Assembly (NCBI RefSeq): GCF_000466985.1
Contig: NZ_BATC01000018.1
Span: 1 to 43,188, forward strand
From: Brevundimonas abyssalis TAR-001
GTDB lineage: Bacteria > Pseudomonadota > Alphaproteobacteria > Caulobacterales > Caulobacteraceae
Direction of reading: 5' to 3'
DNA: 43,188 nucleotides
In this document: positions 36,311-43,188 of the stretch, in pieces
How the letters are laid out: every line of letters starts with the position of its first letter
Numbering within the stretch: position 1 is the stretch's first letter
Translations under genes and position numbers: made by a program
Notes under the pieces: generated by a model
Seen by the model: only the letters and a program-made list of their open reading frames with translations
Told to the model about the DNA's origin: nothing
The model's database searches: none

Positions 36311-37194
36311 CTAGACGGCTTCCAGATTTCGCTCTGTAGCCGCAGCGCGCATGGCTTTCTGCAGCTTTTCGAAGGCGCGCACCTCGATCTGGCGCACGCG
36401 CTCGCGGCTGACGCCGTACTGGCCGGCGAGCTCCTCGAGGGTGACGGGGTCATCCTTGAGTCGGCGTTCGGTCAGGATGTGCTTCTCGCGATCCGTCAGC
36501 TCCTCCATGGCCTCCTGAAGCAGACCCATGCGCAGGGAGTGCTCCTCGGTGTCGGCCAGGCGGGTTTCCTGGGACACCTGGGTGTCGTCGGTCAGCCAGT
36601 CCTGCCACTCGCTTTCGCTGTCGGAGCGCAGGGGCGAGTTCAGGGACGCATCGCCCGTCAGGCGCCGGTTCATGTTGATCACGTCTTCTTCGGGCACGCC
36701 GAGATCGGTGGCGATCTTGGTGACGTGCTCGGGACGCAGGTCGCCTTCCTCGAAGGCGGAGATCTGGCTCTTGGCCTTGCGCAGGTTGAAGAACAGCTTC
36801 TTCTGGGCGGCGGTGGTGCCCATCTTCACCAGCGACCAGGAGCGCAGGATGTATTCCTGGATCGAGGCGCGGATCCACCACATGGCGTAGGTGGCCAGGC
36901 GGAAGCCCTTGTCGGGATCGAATTTCTTGACCGCCTGCATCAGGCCGACATTGCCTCGGAGATCACTTCGCCGATGGGCAGGCCATAGCCGCGATAGCCC
37001 ATGGCGATCTTGGCCACCAGGCGCAGGTGTGAGGTCACAAGGCGGTGCGCCGCTTCGGGATCTTCGTGCTCGGACCAGCGCTTGGCGAGCATGAATTCCT
37101 CGTCCTTGGTCAGCATCGGAAACTTGCGGATTTCCGTCAGATAGCGGGACAGTCCCTGTTCAGGCGACATGACCGCAAGTGATTTCAAAGCCAT
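36311..37194 (-). CDS. rpoH: heat-shock sigma factor sigma-32, one frameshift
   Basis: With one base added near 36957 (gccCtcgg on plus) it is 294 residues, normal for RpoH. The first part reads MALKSLAVMSPEQGLSRYLTEIRKFPMLTKDEEF and RLVAKIAMGYRGYGLPIGEVISEG, continuing NVGLMQAVKKFDPDKGFRLATYAMWWI (regions 2.1-2.4). The RpoH box QKKLFFNLRK, which separates sigma-32 from other sigma factors, is present. Region 4.2 is LEELAGQYGVSRERVRQIEVRAFEKL. ATG 37194 has GGAGGG 8 bp upstream; the frame extends to 37254 without conserved sequence. Confidence 0.96.
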
Positions 37195-37368
37195 ATGGCT
37201 ACCCTCCAACGCATCAAGAGCAGGCGTTGCTCGGTCCGACCACCGGATGTGCACCGGACCTTTCGCCCCTCAACCAGCCAGATAGGAATGGGTTTCGTCC
37301 TTTGTCAGGGGTGAATCGACGCAGACGTGAACAATTGTGTTCTTTACGCATCGCCATCCGGCACAAAC

Positions 37369-37397
37369 AGTATAGCAGGAAGTCAGTCCTTTTTCAA
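37369..37397 (-). promoter_or_regulatory. strong sigma-70-like promoter of rpoH
   Basis: On the minus strand TTGAAA (37397-37392), a 17-bp spacer, then TATACT (37374-37369). The preceding base makes CTTGAAA, also the sigma-32 -35 box, so autoregulation is possible. The resulting leader is ~165 nt and contains GGTCCG / CGGACC (37255-37260 with 37233-37238 on plus), a possible hairpin ~40 nt before the start. Confidence 0.65.
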
Positions 37398-37403
37398 GAC
37401 GGA

Positions 37404-38036
37404 CTAGTCTCGGCCCGGCAAACGGCACCGCTCGGCGGGCAGGGCGGCGGCGGGAGAGTCGGGATCATAGTCCGGGCGGAAGAAGACTTCGGCCACGGTC
37501 CAGCACCTGCGCGCGGCGGCCGAGCCTTCCGGCGTGCAGGCTGCGGTCAGGGCCAGGGTGGCCGGATCACGTTCCGGTCGATCGAGACGCCAGAAACGGG
37601 TTTCGTCCCGCGCGGCCAGCGGGGTCGTCCTGGCCTCCGTATGTGCGAAAGCGGCGATCAGGTCAGGCATGCCTTCGCCGCCGTACCCGCCGTCGACGTG
37701 GGCCGCCAGCTTCAGGACGCGCTGATCATCGCCGCAAACCGCCACGGCGATCTGACGGCCGCCGGACTCGATCCAGCCTGTGCGGCGGGTGACCCCGTGC
37801 TCCAGATCGTGCGTGGACCAGGGATTGGGCGGCGCCAGATGCCAGCGCGTGTTGCGTGAGCGGGTCCCGAAGGCGTCCCATCTCAGGCTCCAGTCCCAGC
37901 GGGTGACAGCCATGAAGCTGGCGATGTCCTGCGCCAGAGCCTCATGGGCGGCCGGTGACCCGGGTTCCGGCTGTCGTGCCTGGCCGGGTGCGGCAAGGGC
38001 GGCGGCGACAAGGATTGCAAGCAAGCGCAGCGTCAT
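37404..38036 (-). CDS. exported hypothetical protein
   Basis: A 210-residue protein with a Sec signal (MTLRLLAILVAAALAAPGQA). The mature part has no recognised domain. It carries four Cys (VAVCGDDQ, TAACTPEG, RRCWTV, AERCRLPG), suggesting disulfides, and a C-terminal segment VAEVFFRPDYDPDSPAAALPAE. GGAG lies upstream of ATG 38036. It precedes rpoH on the same strand, but the rpoH promoter begins right after its stop, so the two are likely separate units. Confidence 0.65.
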   Translation of the reverse strand: MTLRLLAILVAAALAAPGQARQPEPGSPAAHEALAQDIASFMAVTRWDWSLRWDAFGTRSRNTRWHLAPPNPWSTHDLEHGVTRRTGWIESGGRQIAVAVCGDDQRVLKLAAHVDGGYGGEGMPDLIAAFAHTEARTTPLAARDETRFWRLDRPERDPATLALTAACTPEGSAAARRCWTVAEVFFRPDYDPDSPAAALPAERCRLPGRD

Positions 38037-38114
38037 GGTCCGTCTCCTGTCTGGAGGGCGGACCGAATCGTGCCCCCATGGCGAGGGCCATGCTGCACAC
38101 GGAAGCTGACAGAG

Positions 38115-38422
38115 TCAGATGCCGATGATCTGGCGATAGGTGGGGTGGACCGTTTCGGCGTGTTCGGGATGCCGTTTCAGCCAGCCGGCGAAGAAGGGGC
38201 AGACGGGCAGGATCTTGAGCCTCGCGCCTCGATGTCCGCCAGGACGTGACGGGCCAGGGCGCTGGCGTGGCCTTTGCCTTCAAGTGGAACTGGGGTGATC
38301 GTTTCGGTGATCATCACGCCGCCGTCCACCAGATTGTAGGTGGCGACGATGATCCCGCCGTCGACGGCCAGTTCATACCGTTTGGCCTCGGTGTTGTCGG
38401 TGAAGGCGCCCTGTTCCGTCAT
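38115..38422 (-). CDS. small GNAT (YjdJ-type) acetyltransferase, one frameshift
   Basis: With one base added near 38219 it is 102 residues. The core reads YELAVDGGIIVATYNLVDGGV, then EGKGHASALARHVLADIEARGLKILPVCPFFAGWLKRHPE…, the pattern of the short GNAT_2/YjdJ family with the acetyl-CoA loop G-K-G-x-A. ATG 38422 is preferred, with AGGGAAAA upstream; a GTG at 38446 in the same frame is weaker. Its substrate is unknown. Confidence 0.85.
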
Positions 38423-38538
38423 GTCAGTTTTCCCTGTCGTATTCACCGGAGCCTAGCGGGCGTGGAAAACCGGGCAAGCGGACTTTGCGGTAACCGGTTT
38501 CCACGGCATGGTTTCTCCATAAGCAACGGGGAAACGTA

Positions 38539-40122
38539 ATGCAGGGGTTTCACAGGCGGGATGTGATGGGATTGGGGCTGGCGGCGGCCGCCGCCGCGCT
38601 GACGGCCGGCCCGGCCCGGGCCCAGGGGGCGCCGGATAGCGTGGAACGCTGGGGCCTCTTCGAGGCGGCCCTGAGCGGGCGGGCGCCGGGCAACCCGTTC
38701 GATGTCACCGTGACGGGCGTGTTCACCCACGGCGGTCGAACAATCGAAGCGCCCGGGTTCTATGACGGCGAGGGCGTCTGGCGCGTGCGGTTCAGCCCAC
38801 CTGAAGAGGGCTCCTGGACATGGACGATCCGGAGCGACCTGGCGGACCTGGACGGCCGTAGCGGCGCCTTACGCGCGACGGCGCCGGGGCAAGGCAATCA
38901 TGGGCCGGTCGCCGTGGCCGACACCTTCCACTTCGCCCATGCGGACGGCACGCCCTATCGTCCGCTGGGCACCACCAGCTACGGCTGGACTCACCAGGGC
39001 GAGGCGCAACGGTTGCGGACGTTGGAGACCCTCGCCGCTTCGCCGTTCAACAAGATCCGCATGCTGGTCTTCCCAAACGGCTCCATTCCGCATGAACCGC
39101 TGTTCCCGTTCGAGAAAAGCGGGCCGGGCGAGGCGGACTGGGATTTCACCCGGTTCAATCCGGCCTATTTCCAGCGGCTGGACCAGCAGGTGGCCGCCCT
39201 GATGGCGCTGGGCGTGCAGGCCGATGTGATCCTGTTCCACCCCTATGACGAGGATCGCTGGGGCTTTGACCGCATGCCGGCCGAGGTGGATGACCGGGTC
39301 ATCCGCCATGTGGTCGCGCGGCTGTCGGCCTACCGGAATGTCTGGTGGTCCATGGCCAACGAGTTCGACATTCTGGAGCACAAGACAGACGCCGACTGGG
39401 ACCGCATGTTCCAGCTGGTGCGCGATGTGGACCCACACGGGCGGTTGCGGTCGATCCACAACTGGCGGCGCATCTATGACAACTCGCACCCATGGGTGAC
39501 CCACGCCTCGATCCAGAACGGCTCGGCCGTGGTGGATGACGCGCGGGCGGTGATCTACCGCGACGTTTGGTACAAGCCGGTGGTGTTCGACGAGGTCCGC
39601 TACGAGGGGACCATGGAGGACCGCTGGGGCAATCTGACCGGTCAGGAGATGACCCGCGCCTTCTGGGAGGGGCTGATCGCCGGAACCTACGTGGGCCACA
39701 GCGAAACCACGCCGAATTCCGACGCGGGCTTCTGGCTCGGCATCGGCGGCACGCTGGTGGGCGAAAGCCCGGCGCGGCTGGCCTTCTTCAAGGGCGTGAT
39801 GGATGCGGCGCCGGCCCCCGGCTACGAACCCATCGACAAGTGGTGGGAGCAGCATCTGGGCGGCAAGCTGGGCCGGCTCTATCTGCGCTACTTCGGCGAG
39901 GACGCGCCCACCGAATGGACCGTCGATCTTCCGCGAGACGAGCTGGAGGGCGGCGAGCGGTTCGAGGTGGACGTCATCGACACCTGGGCCATGACCATCG
40001 ACACCCTGCCGGGCGTCTTCACCATGGCGCGCAAGGACCGCTACTTCTTCCACGATCCGGCGAGGCTCACGGTCAGCCTGCCGGGACGCCCGTGGATGGC
40101 GGTGAGGGTGCGGCGAGTCTAG
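38539..40122 (+). CDS. exported DUF5060/DUF4038 glycoside-hydrolase-like protein
   Basis: A 527-residue protein. The signal carries a twin-arginine-like motif (HRRDVMGLGL) and a cleavage region ARAQG. Residues ~33-120 form an Ig-like DUF5060 domain (VERWGLFEAALSG, WRVRFSPPEEGSWTWTI). Residues ~125-430 form a DUF4038-type TIM barrel (GTPYRPLGTTSYGWTHQ, NVWWSMANEFDIL, PVVFDEVRYEG); Glu275 and Glu352 are the likely catalytic pair. A C-terminal beta domain (DUF5605-like) follows. Relatives act on plant or bacterial polysaccharides, but the substrate is unknown. GGGGAAA lies upstream of the ATG. It overlaps the convergent rluD-type gene by 4 bp. Confidence 0.85.
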   Translation: MQGFHRRDVMGLGLAAAAAALTAGPARAQGAPDSVERWGLFEAALSGRAPGNPFDVTVTGVFTHGGRTIEAPGFYDGEGVWRVRFSPPEEGSWTWTIRSDLADLDGRSGALRATAPGQGNHGPVAVADTFHFAHADGTPYRPLGTTSYGWTHQGEAQRLRTLETLAASPFNKIRMLVFPNGSIPHEPLFPFEKSGPGEADWDFTRFNPAYFQRLDQQVAALMALGVQADVILFHPYDEDRWGFDRMPAEVDDRVIRHVVARLSAYRNVWWSMANEFDILEHKTDADWDRMFQLVRDVDPHGRLRSIHNWRRIYDNSHPWVTHASIQNGSAVVDDARAVIYRDVWYKPVVFDEVRYEGTMEDRWGNLTGQEMTRAFWEGLIAGTYVGHSETTPNSDAGFWLGIGGTLVGESPARLAFFKGVMDAAPAPGYEPIDKWWEQHLGGKLGRLYLRYFGEDAPTEWTVDLPRDELEGGERFEVDVIDTWAMTIDTLPGVFTMARKDRYFFHDPARLTVSLPGRPWMAVRVRRV

Positions 40123-41120
40123 AGGTCGGCCAGCAGGATCTCCAGCATCCGCATGTCTTCCGGGGGATCGGTTTCGAAGCGCAGGGCTTCGCCGGTGATC
40201 GGGTGGACGAAGCCCAGGACGGCGGCGTGCAGGGCCTGGCGCTTCAGGCTGGCGGCGGCGATGGCGTCCTTCACCGGCTGGACCGGGCTGCCGGAGCCAT
40301 AAGTGGGATCGCCCAGGATCGGCGCCCCTTTCGACGCCAGGTGCACGCGGATCTGGTGCGTGCGGCCGGTGTGCAGGGTGCAGGCGACGCGGGCGGCCAT
40401 GGGGGCGCCGCCGGGCTTTTTCGGTGCGCCGAACACCTGCTGGACCCGGTAGTCGGTGATGGCCAGCCGTCCGCCGGATTTCAGCACCGCCATCTTCTTG
40501 CGGTCGGCGTTGGAGCGGCCGATCTGCGTCTCGATGCGGCCCCGCGCCGGGTCGGGTCCGCCCCGCGTCAGGGCGATGTAGGTGCGCTCGATGTCGTGGG
40601 TCGCGAACAGGGCCGACAGGCCCGCGTGGGCCGCATCGGACTTGGCGGCGACCATGACGCCGGAGGTGTCCTTGTCCAGCCGGTGGACGATGCCGGGCCG
40701 GGCCACCCCGCCGACGCCTGACAGCGAGCCCGCGCAGTGATGCAGCAGGGCGTTGACCAGGGTGCCGGTCTCGTTGCCGGGCGCCGGATGGGCAGCCATG
40801 CCCGCGGGCTTGTCCACCACGATCAGGTGGGCGTCCTCGAACAGCACTGGCAGGGGCAGGGCCTCCGGAGCCGGATCCGCCGGGGCGAGCGCCGGGATCA
40901 GGATGTCGTAGAGCCCCGGCGCGGCCTTGCCCGCGCGGGATACGGGCGCGCCGTCCAGGGTGACGCGGCCCTGTTCGATCAGGGCCTGGAGCCGGGCGCG
41001 GGACAGGTCGGGCATCTCGTCGGCCAGAGCCTTGTCCAGCCGCTGGCCGGCGTGGGATTCGGTCAGGCGCACGGTCCGGGCGGCCCCGCCGGTTTCCTCA
41101 ACATCTTCGTCAGCATCCAT
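40119..41120 (-). CDS. RluD-family 23S rRNA pseudouridine synthase
   Basis: A 333-residue enzyme. An S4 RNA-binding domain (~18-75, GQRLDKALADEMPDLSRARLQALI) precedes the RluA-type catalytic domain. The catalytic Asp149 is in IVHRLDKDTSG, with further marks VVDKPAGMAAHP, THQIRVHLA and GDPTYG. It is most like RluD/RluC (isomerising uridines in helix 69 or nearby). The acidic N-terminus (MDADEDVEETGG) is unusual but not part of the domain. In several Alphaproteobacteria rluD lies next to rpoH; here four genes separate them. Confidence 0.9.
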   Translation of the reverse strand: MDADEDVEETGGAARTVRLTESHAGQRLDKALADEMPDLSRARLQALIEQGRVTLDGAPVSRAGKAAPGLYDILIPALAPADPAPEALPLPVLFEDAHLIVVDKPAGMAAHPAPGNETGTLVNALLHHCAGSLSGVGGVARPGIVHRLDKDTSGVMVAAKSDAAHAGLSALFATHDIERTYIALTRGGPDPARGRIETQIGRSNADRKKMAVLKSGGRLAITDYRVQQVFGAPKKPGGAPMAARVACTLHTGRTHQIRVHLASKGAPILGDPTYGSGSPVQPVKDAIAAASLKRQALHAAVLGFVHPITGEALRFETDPPEDMRMLEILLADL

Positions 41121-41239
41121 TCAGCCTGTGTGGGGTGAACTGGACCGGAAATCCAGCGGTGGAACCGTCAAGCTCTGGCCAAACCGGGTTCCTTGAGGCA
41201 TCTAGCCGCCGGGCGAAGAGGTTAACGGGGAGCAGGATC

Positions 41240-41881
41240 ATGCGCATTGTTCTGACGCTGGCGGCGGGGGCGGTCCTGATGGGCTTGGGCAGCTGCGCCA
41301 CCATGAGCGAGGACCAGTGTCTTGCGGGTGACTGGGTCGGCCAGGGCCGCGCAGACGGCGTGGCGGGCTACGGCGCCGGGCGGCTGTCTGACCACGCCGA
41401 GGCCTGCGCCCGGCACGGGGTGACGCCGGACCCGAGCGCCTATTACCGGGGTCATGAGCAGGGCGTGCGCCAGTATTGCGTGCCGGGCCGCGCCTTCCGG
41501 GTCGCGGTGTCGGGCGGCGGGTATGCCAACGGATTCTGTCCTGCCGATCTGGAGCAGGATTTTCTATACGCCTATGCCGATGGCAGACTGATCTGGGACG
41601 CCATGCAGCGCGCCGACACCCTGCGCGCGCGCGCCGATGAGCTCCGCGCCCAGGCCGCCGAATACGAGCAGGACATCCGCGACGAGGAATACCGCCTCGC
41701 CAACGAGGAAGGGCTGACCGACGAGAACCGCCGCACGATCCGCGAGCGCATCCGCCGCCTGCGTCGTGACCGCGACACGGCAAACGACCAGGCTAACGCC
41801 CTGTCCTATGACGTGACGGACGCGGACCGCGAGGTCAGCCGCCTGCGCAGCCGGTTCATCCCCGTCTACGGAAACTGGTGA
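41240..41881 (+). CDS. DUF2799 lipoprotein with coiled coil
   Basis: A 213-residue lipoprotein. The signal MRIVLTLAAGAVLMGLGS ends in Cys19. The DUF2799 part (EDQCLAGDWVGQGRADGVAGYGAGRLSDHAEACARHG, YYRGHEQGVRQYC) holds several Cys. Residues ~135-195 form a charged coiled coil (RADELRAQAAEYEQDIRDEEY, RERIRRLRRDRD). ATG 41240 is preferred, with GGGGAG and AGGA upstream. The family is of unknown function, in the envelope. It is divergent from the rluD-type gene. Confidence 0.85.
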   Translation: MRIVLTLAAGAVLMGLGSCATMSEDQCLAGDWVGQGRADGVAGYGAGRLSDHAEACARHGVTPDPSAYYRGHEQGVRQYCVPGRAFRVAVSGGGYANGFCPADLEQDFLYAYADGRLIWDAMQRADTLRARADELRAQAAEYEQDIRDEEYRLANEEGLTDENRRTIRERIRRLRRDRDTANDQANALSYDVTDADREVSRLRSRFIPVYGNW

Positions 41882-41946
41882 GGGCCTCTCCCGCGAAAGG
41901 GAGATGATCGTGCCTTGCTTGCCCTTTTCCGCGCCTCGCTCCAGTT

Positions 41947-41963
41947 AGGTGGGACACCCACCT
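41947..41963 (+). other. leader hairpin of the antiporter gene
   Basis: Stem AGGTGGG (41947-41953) / CCCACCT (41957-41963) with a 3-base loop, 14 bp before ATG 41978 and directly upstream of the ribosome site GGAGCGAGG. It may be the end of an upstream unit or affect initiation; no known riboswitch was recognised. A second small hairpin (TCTCCC/GGGAGA, 41887-41904) lies after the DUF2799 stop. Confidence 0.4.
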
Positions 41964-41977
41964 GAACCGGAGCGAGG

Positions 41978-43188
41978 ATGCCGCACGCCGACAGCCTGAT
42001 CATCACCCTTGTGGGCGGTTTCGTGCTGGCGTTCGTGTTCGGCATGATCGCCAACCGGCTGAGGCTGTCGCCGCTGGTGGGCTATCTGCTGGCGGGGGTT
42101 CTGATCGGGCCGTTCACCCCGGGCTATGTGGCGGACATGGAGCTGGCGCCGCAACTGGCCGAGATCGGGGTCATCCTGCTGATGTTCGGGGTGGGGCTGC
42201 ATTTCTCGCCCCGCGACCTGATGAAGGTGCGCAAGGTCGCCGTGCCGGGCGCCTGGCCCAGATTTCGGCGGCTACGCTGCTGGGCTGGGCGCTGGGACGA
42301 TTGCTGGGCATGGGCGACGGCGAGGCCCTGTTGCTGGGCTTCTCCCTGTCGGTGGCCTCCACCGTGGTGCTCTTGCGGGCGCTGGAGGAGCGCCAGCAGA
42401 TCAAGACCGAGGTCGGGCGCGTGGCCATCGGCTGGCTGATCGTCGAGGATCTGGTCATCGTCATCGCCCTGGTCATGCTGCCCCTGCTGGTGCTGCCGGG
42501 CGGGCAGGCAGCGGACCCCGCGACCCTGGGTCTGTCCATCGGCTGGACCCTGCTGAAGGTGGCTGTCTTCGTGGGACTGATGTTCGTGGTCGGCGGGCGG
42601 GTGCTGCCCTGGGTTCTGGTGCGCATCGCCCACACCAAGTCGCGTGAGCTGTTCACCCTTGGCGTGCTGGCCATCGCCCTGGGTATCGCCTGGCTGGCCT
42701 ATGCGGTGTTCGGCGCCTCGTTCGCCCTGGGGGCGTTCGTCGCGGGAGTGGTGCTGAACGGCACGCCGCTGGGGCACAATGCGGCGGAGCGGGCGCTGCC
42801 CCTGCGCGACGCCTTCGCGGTGCTGTTCTTCGTCTCGGTGGGGATGCTGTTCGACCCGACCATCGTGATCCGCGAGCCCCTGGCGGTGTTCGGCGTGCTG
42901 ATGATCGTGCTGGTGGGCAAGTCCATGGCGGCGCTGGCCATCACCAGCCTGTTCCGGGTCAACCGCCACGTCAGCTTCACGGTCGCCGCCAGCCTGGCCC
43001 AGGTGGGCGAGTTCACCTTCATCCTGGCGTCGCTGAGCGTCTATCTGGGCGCAATGAGCCGCGAGACCCAGGACCTGATCCTGGCCGGGGCCCTGATCTC
43101 CATCGCCATCAATCCGTTCATGTTCAGGCTGGCGGACTGGCTGGATGCGCGCAAAAATCCTCCCTCATCGGGGGAGGGGGACCATGCG
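41978..43188 (+). CDS. Kef-type CPA2 cation/proton antiporter, one frameshift, 3' end outside window
   Basis: A polytopic inner-membrane antiporter for K+ or Na+ against H+. From ATG 41978 it reads MPHADSLIITLVGGFVLAFVFG and GYLLAGVLIGPFTPGYVAD, then a base is missing near 42253 (gccCtgg), after which it continues ALAQISAATLLGWALG, VASTVVLLRALEE, GWLIVEDLVIVIALVMLP and SLAQVGEFTFILASL. These are the CPA2 (KefB/KefC/YbaL) marks. The frame is still open at the right edge, so a C-terminal TrkA-N domain cannot be judged. The last visible codons run into a GC-rich palindrome at 43159-43177. Confidence 0.88.
43159..43177 (+). repeat. REP-like palindrome at the right edge
   Basis: CCTCCC (43159-43164) pairs with GGGAGG (43172-43177), followed by GGGGACCATGCG. 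The string resembles dispersed GC-rich palindromes that I recall from Caulobacteraceae. Here it is read in frame at the end of the antiporter gene (KNPPSSGEGDH). Confidence 0.4.

Overview
The window reads as a high-GC alphaproteobacterial chromosome of the family Caulobacteraceae, most likely Brevundimonas or a close relative. The grounds are the NtrZ-type periplasmic protein, an ElpS-like lipoprotein beside a type II secretion locus, frequent GTG/TTG starts, a class II AroA and the RpoH type. This placement rests on recalled families, not on a search.

Layout. 1-3.1 kb: the 3' end of an HK97-type prohead protease, an NTF2-like gene, then a four-gene minus-strand operon of unknown membrane proteins plus a small lipoprotein, then a 31-codon stub resembling the N-terminus of a phage or GTA major capsid protein. 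3.2-8 kb: a DnaJ-type co-chaperone, serC, purA, a four-helix-bundle (23S rRNA-IVP type) gene enclosed by inverted arrays of a 7-bp repeat, and a degenerate receiver protein. 8-14.1 kb: tRNA-Ala(GGC), a TIGR02300 acidic protein, aroA-cmk-rpsA, ihfB, a GNAT gene and mscL. 14.1-31.5 kb: a large type II secretion (T2SS) region with a stand-alone GspC-like gene, an ElpS-like secreted lipoprotein, a TonB-dependent receptor, gspCDEFGHIJKLMN as one tightly overlapping operon, and a convergent prepilin peptidase. 31.5-35.5 kb: DUF411, lptE, leuS and a DUF3576 lipoprotein, all on the minus strand. 35.7-43.2 kb: ntrZ, rpoH, a secreted unknown, a small acetyltransferase, a Tat-exported glycoside-hydrolase-like protein, an RluD-family pseudouridine synthase, a DUF2799 lipoprotein and the start of a Kef-type cation/proton antiporter that runs off the right edge.

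How they work together. The T2SS genes supply a full inner-membrane platform, ATPase, pseudopilins, secretin and prepilin peptidase. The lipoprotein and receptor encoded directly upstream are the obvious candidates for substrate and partner uptake system. The aroA-cmk-rpsA and leuS-lptE groups are ordinary housekeeping operons.

Quality caveat. Twelve genes, several of them normally essential (purA, cmk, rpoH, lptE), are broken by 15 apparent frameshifts. In every case adding one base per site restores the frame and a total length divisible by three, and most sites are in short G or C runs. This pattern points to systematic single-base deletion errors in the assembly rather than gene decay, so I give the full-length coordinates and mark each break.

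Most unusual signal: the four-helix-bundle cassette at 6654-7094, with YYAGGNN heptad arrays in inverted orientation at both ends. The arrays supply stop codons to purA and to the cassette gene, and Shine-Dalgarno bases to the latter.
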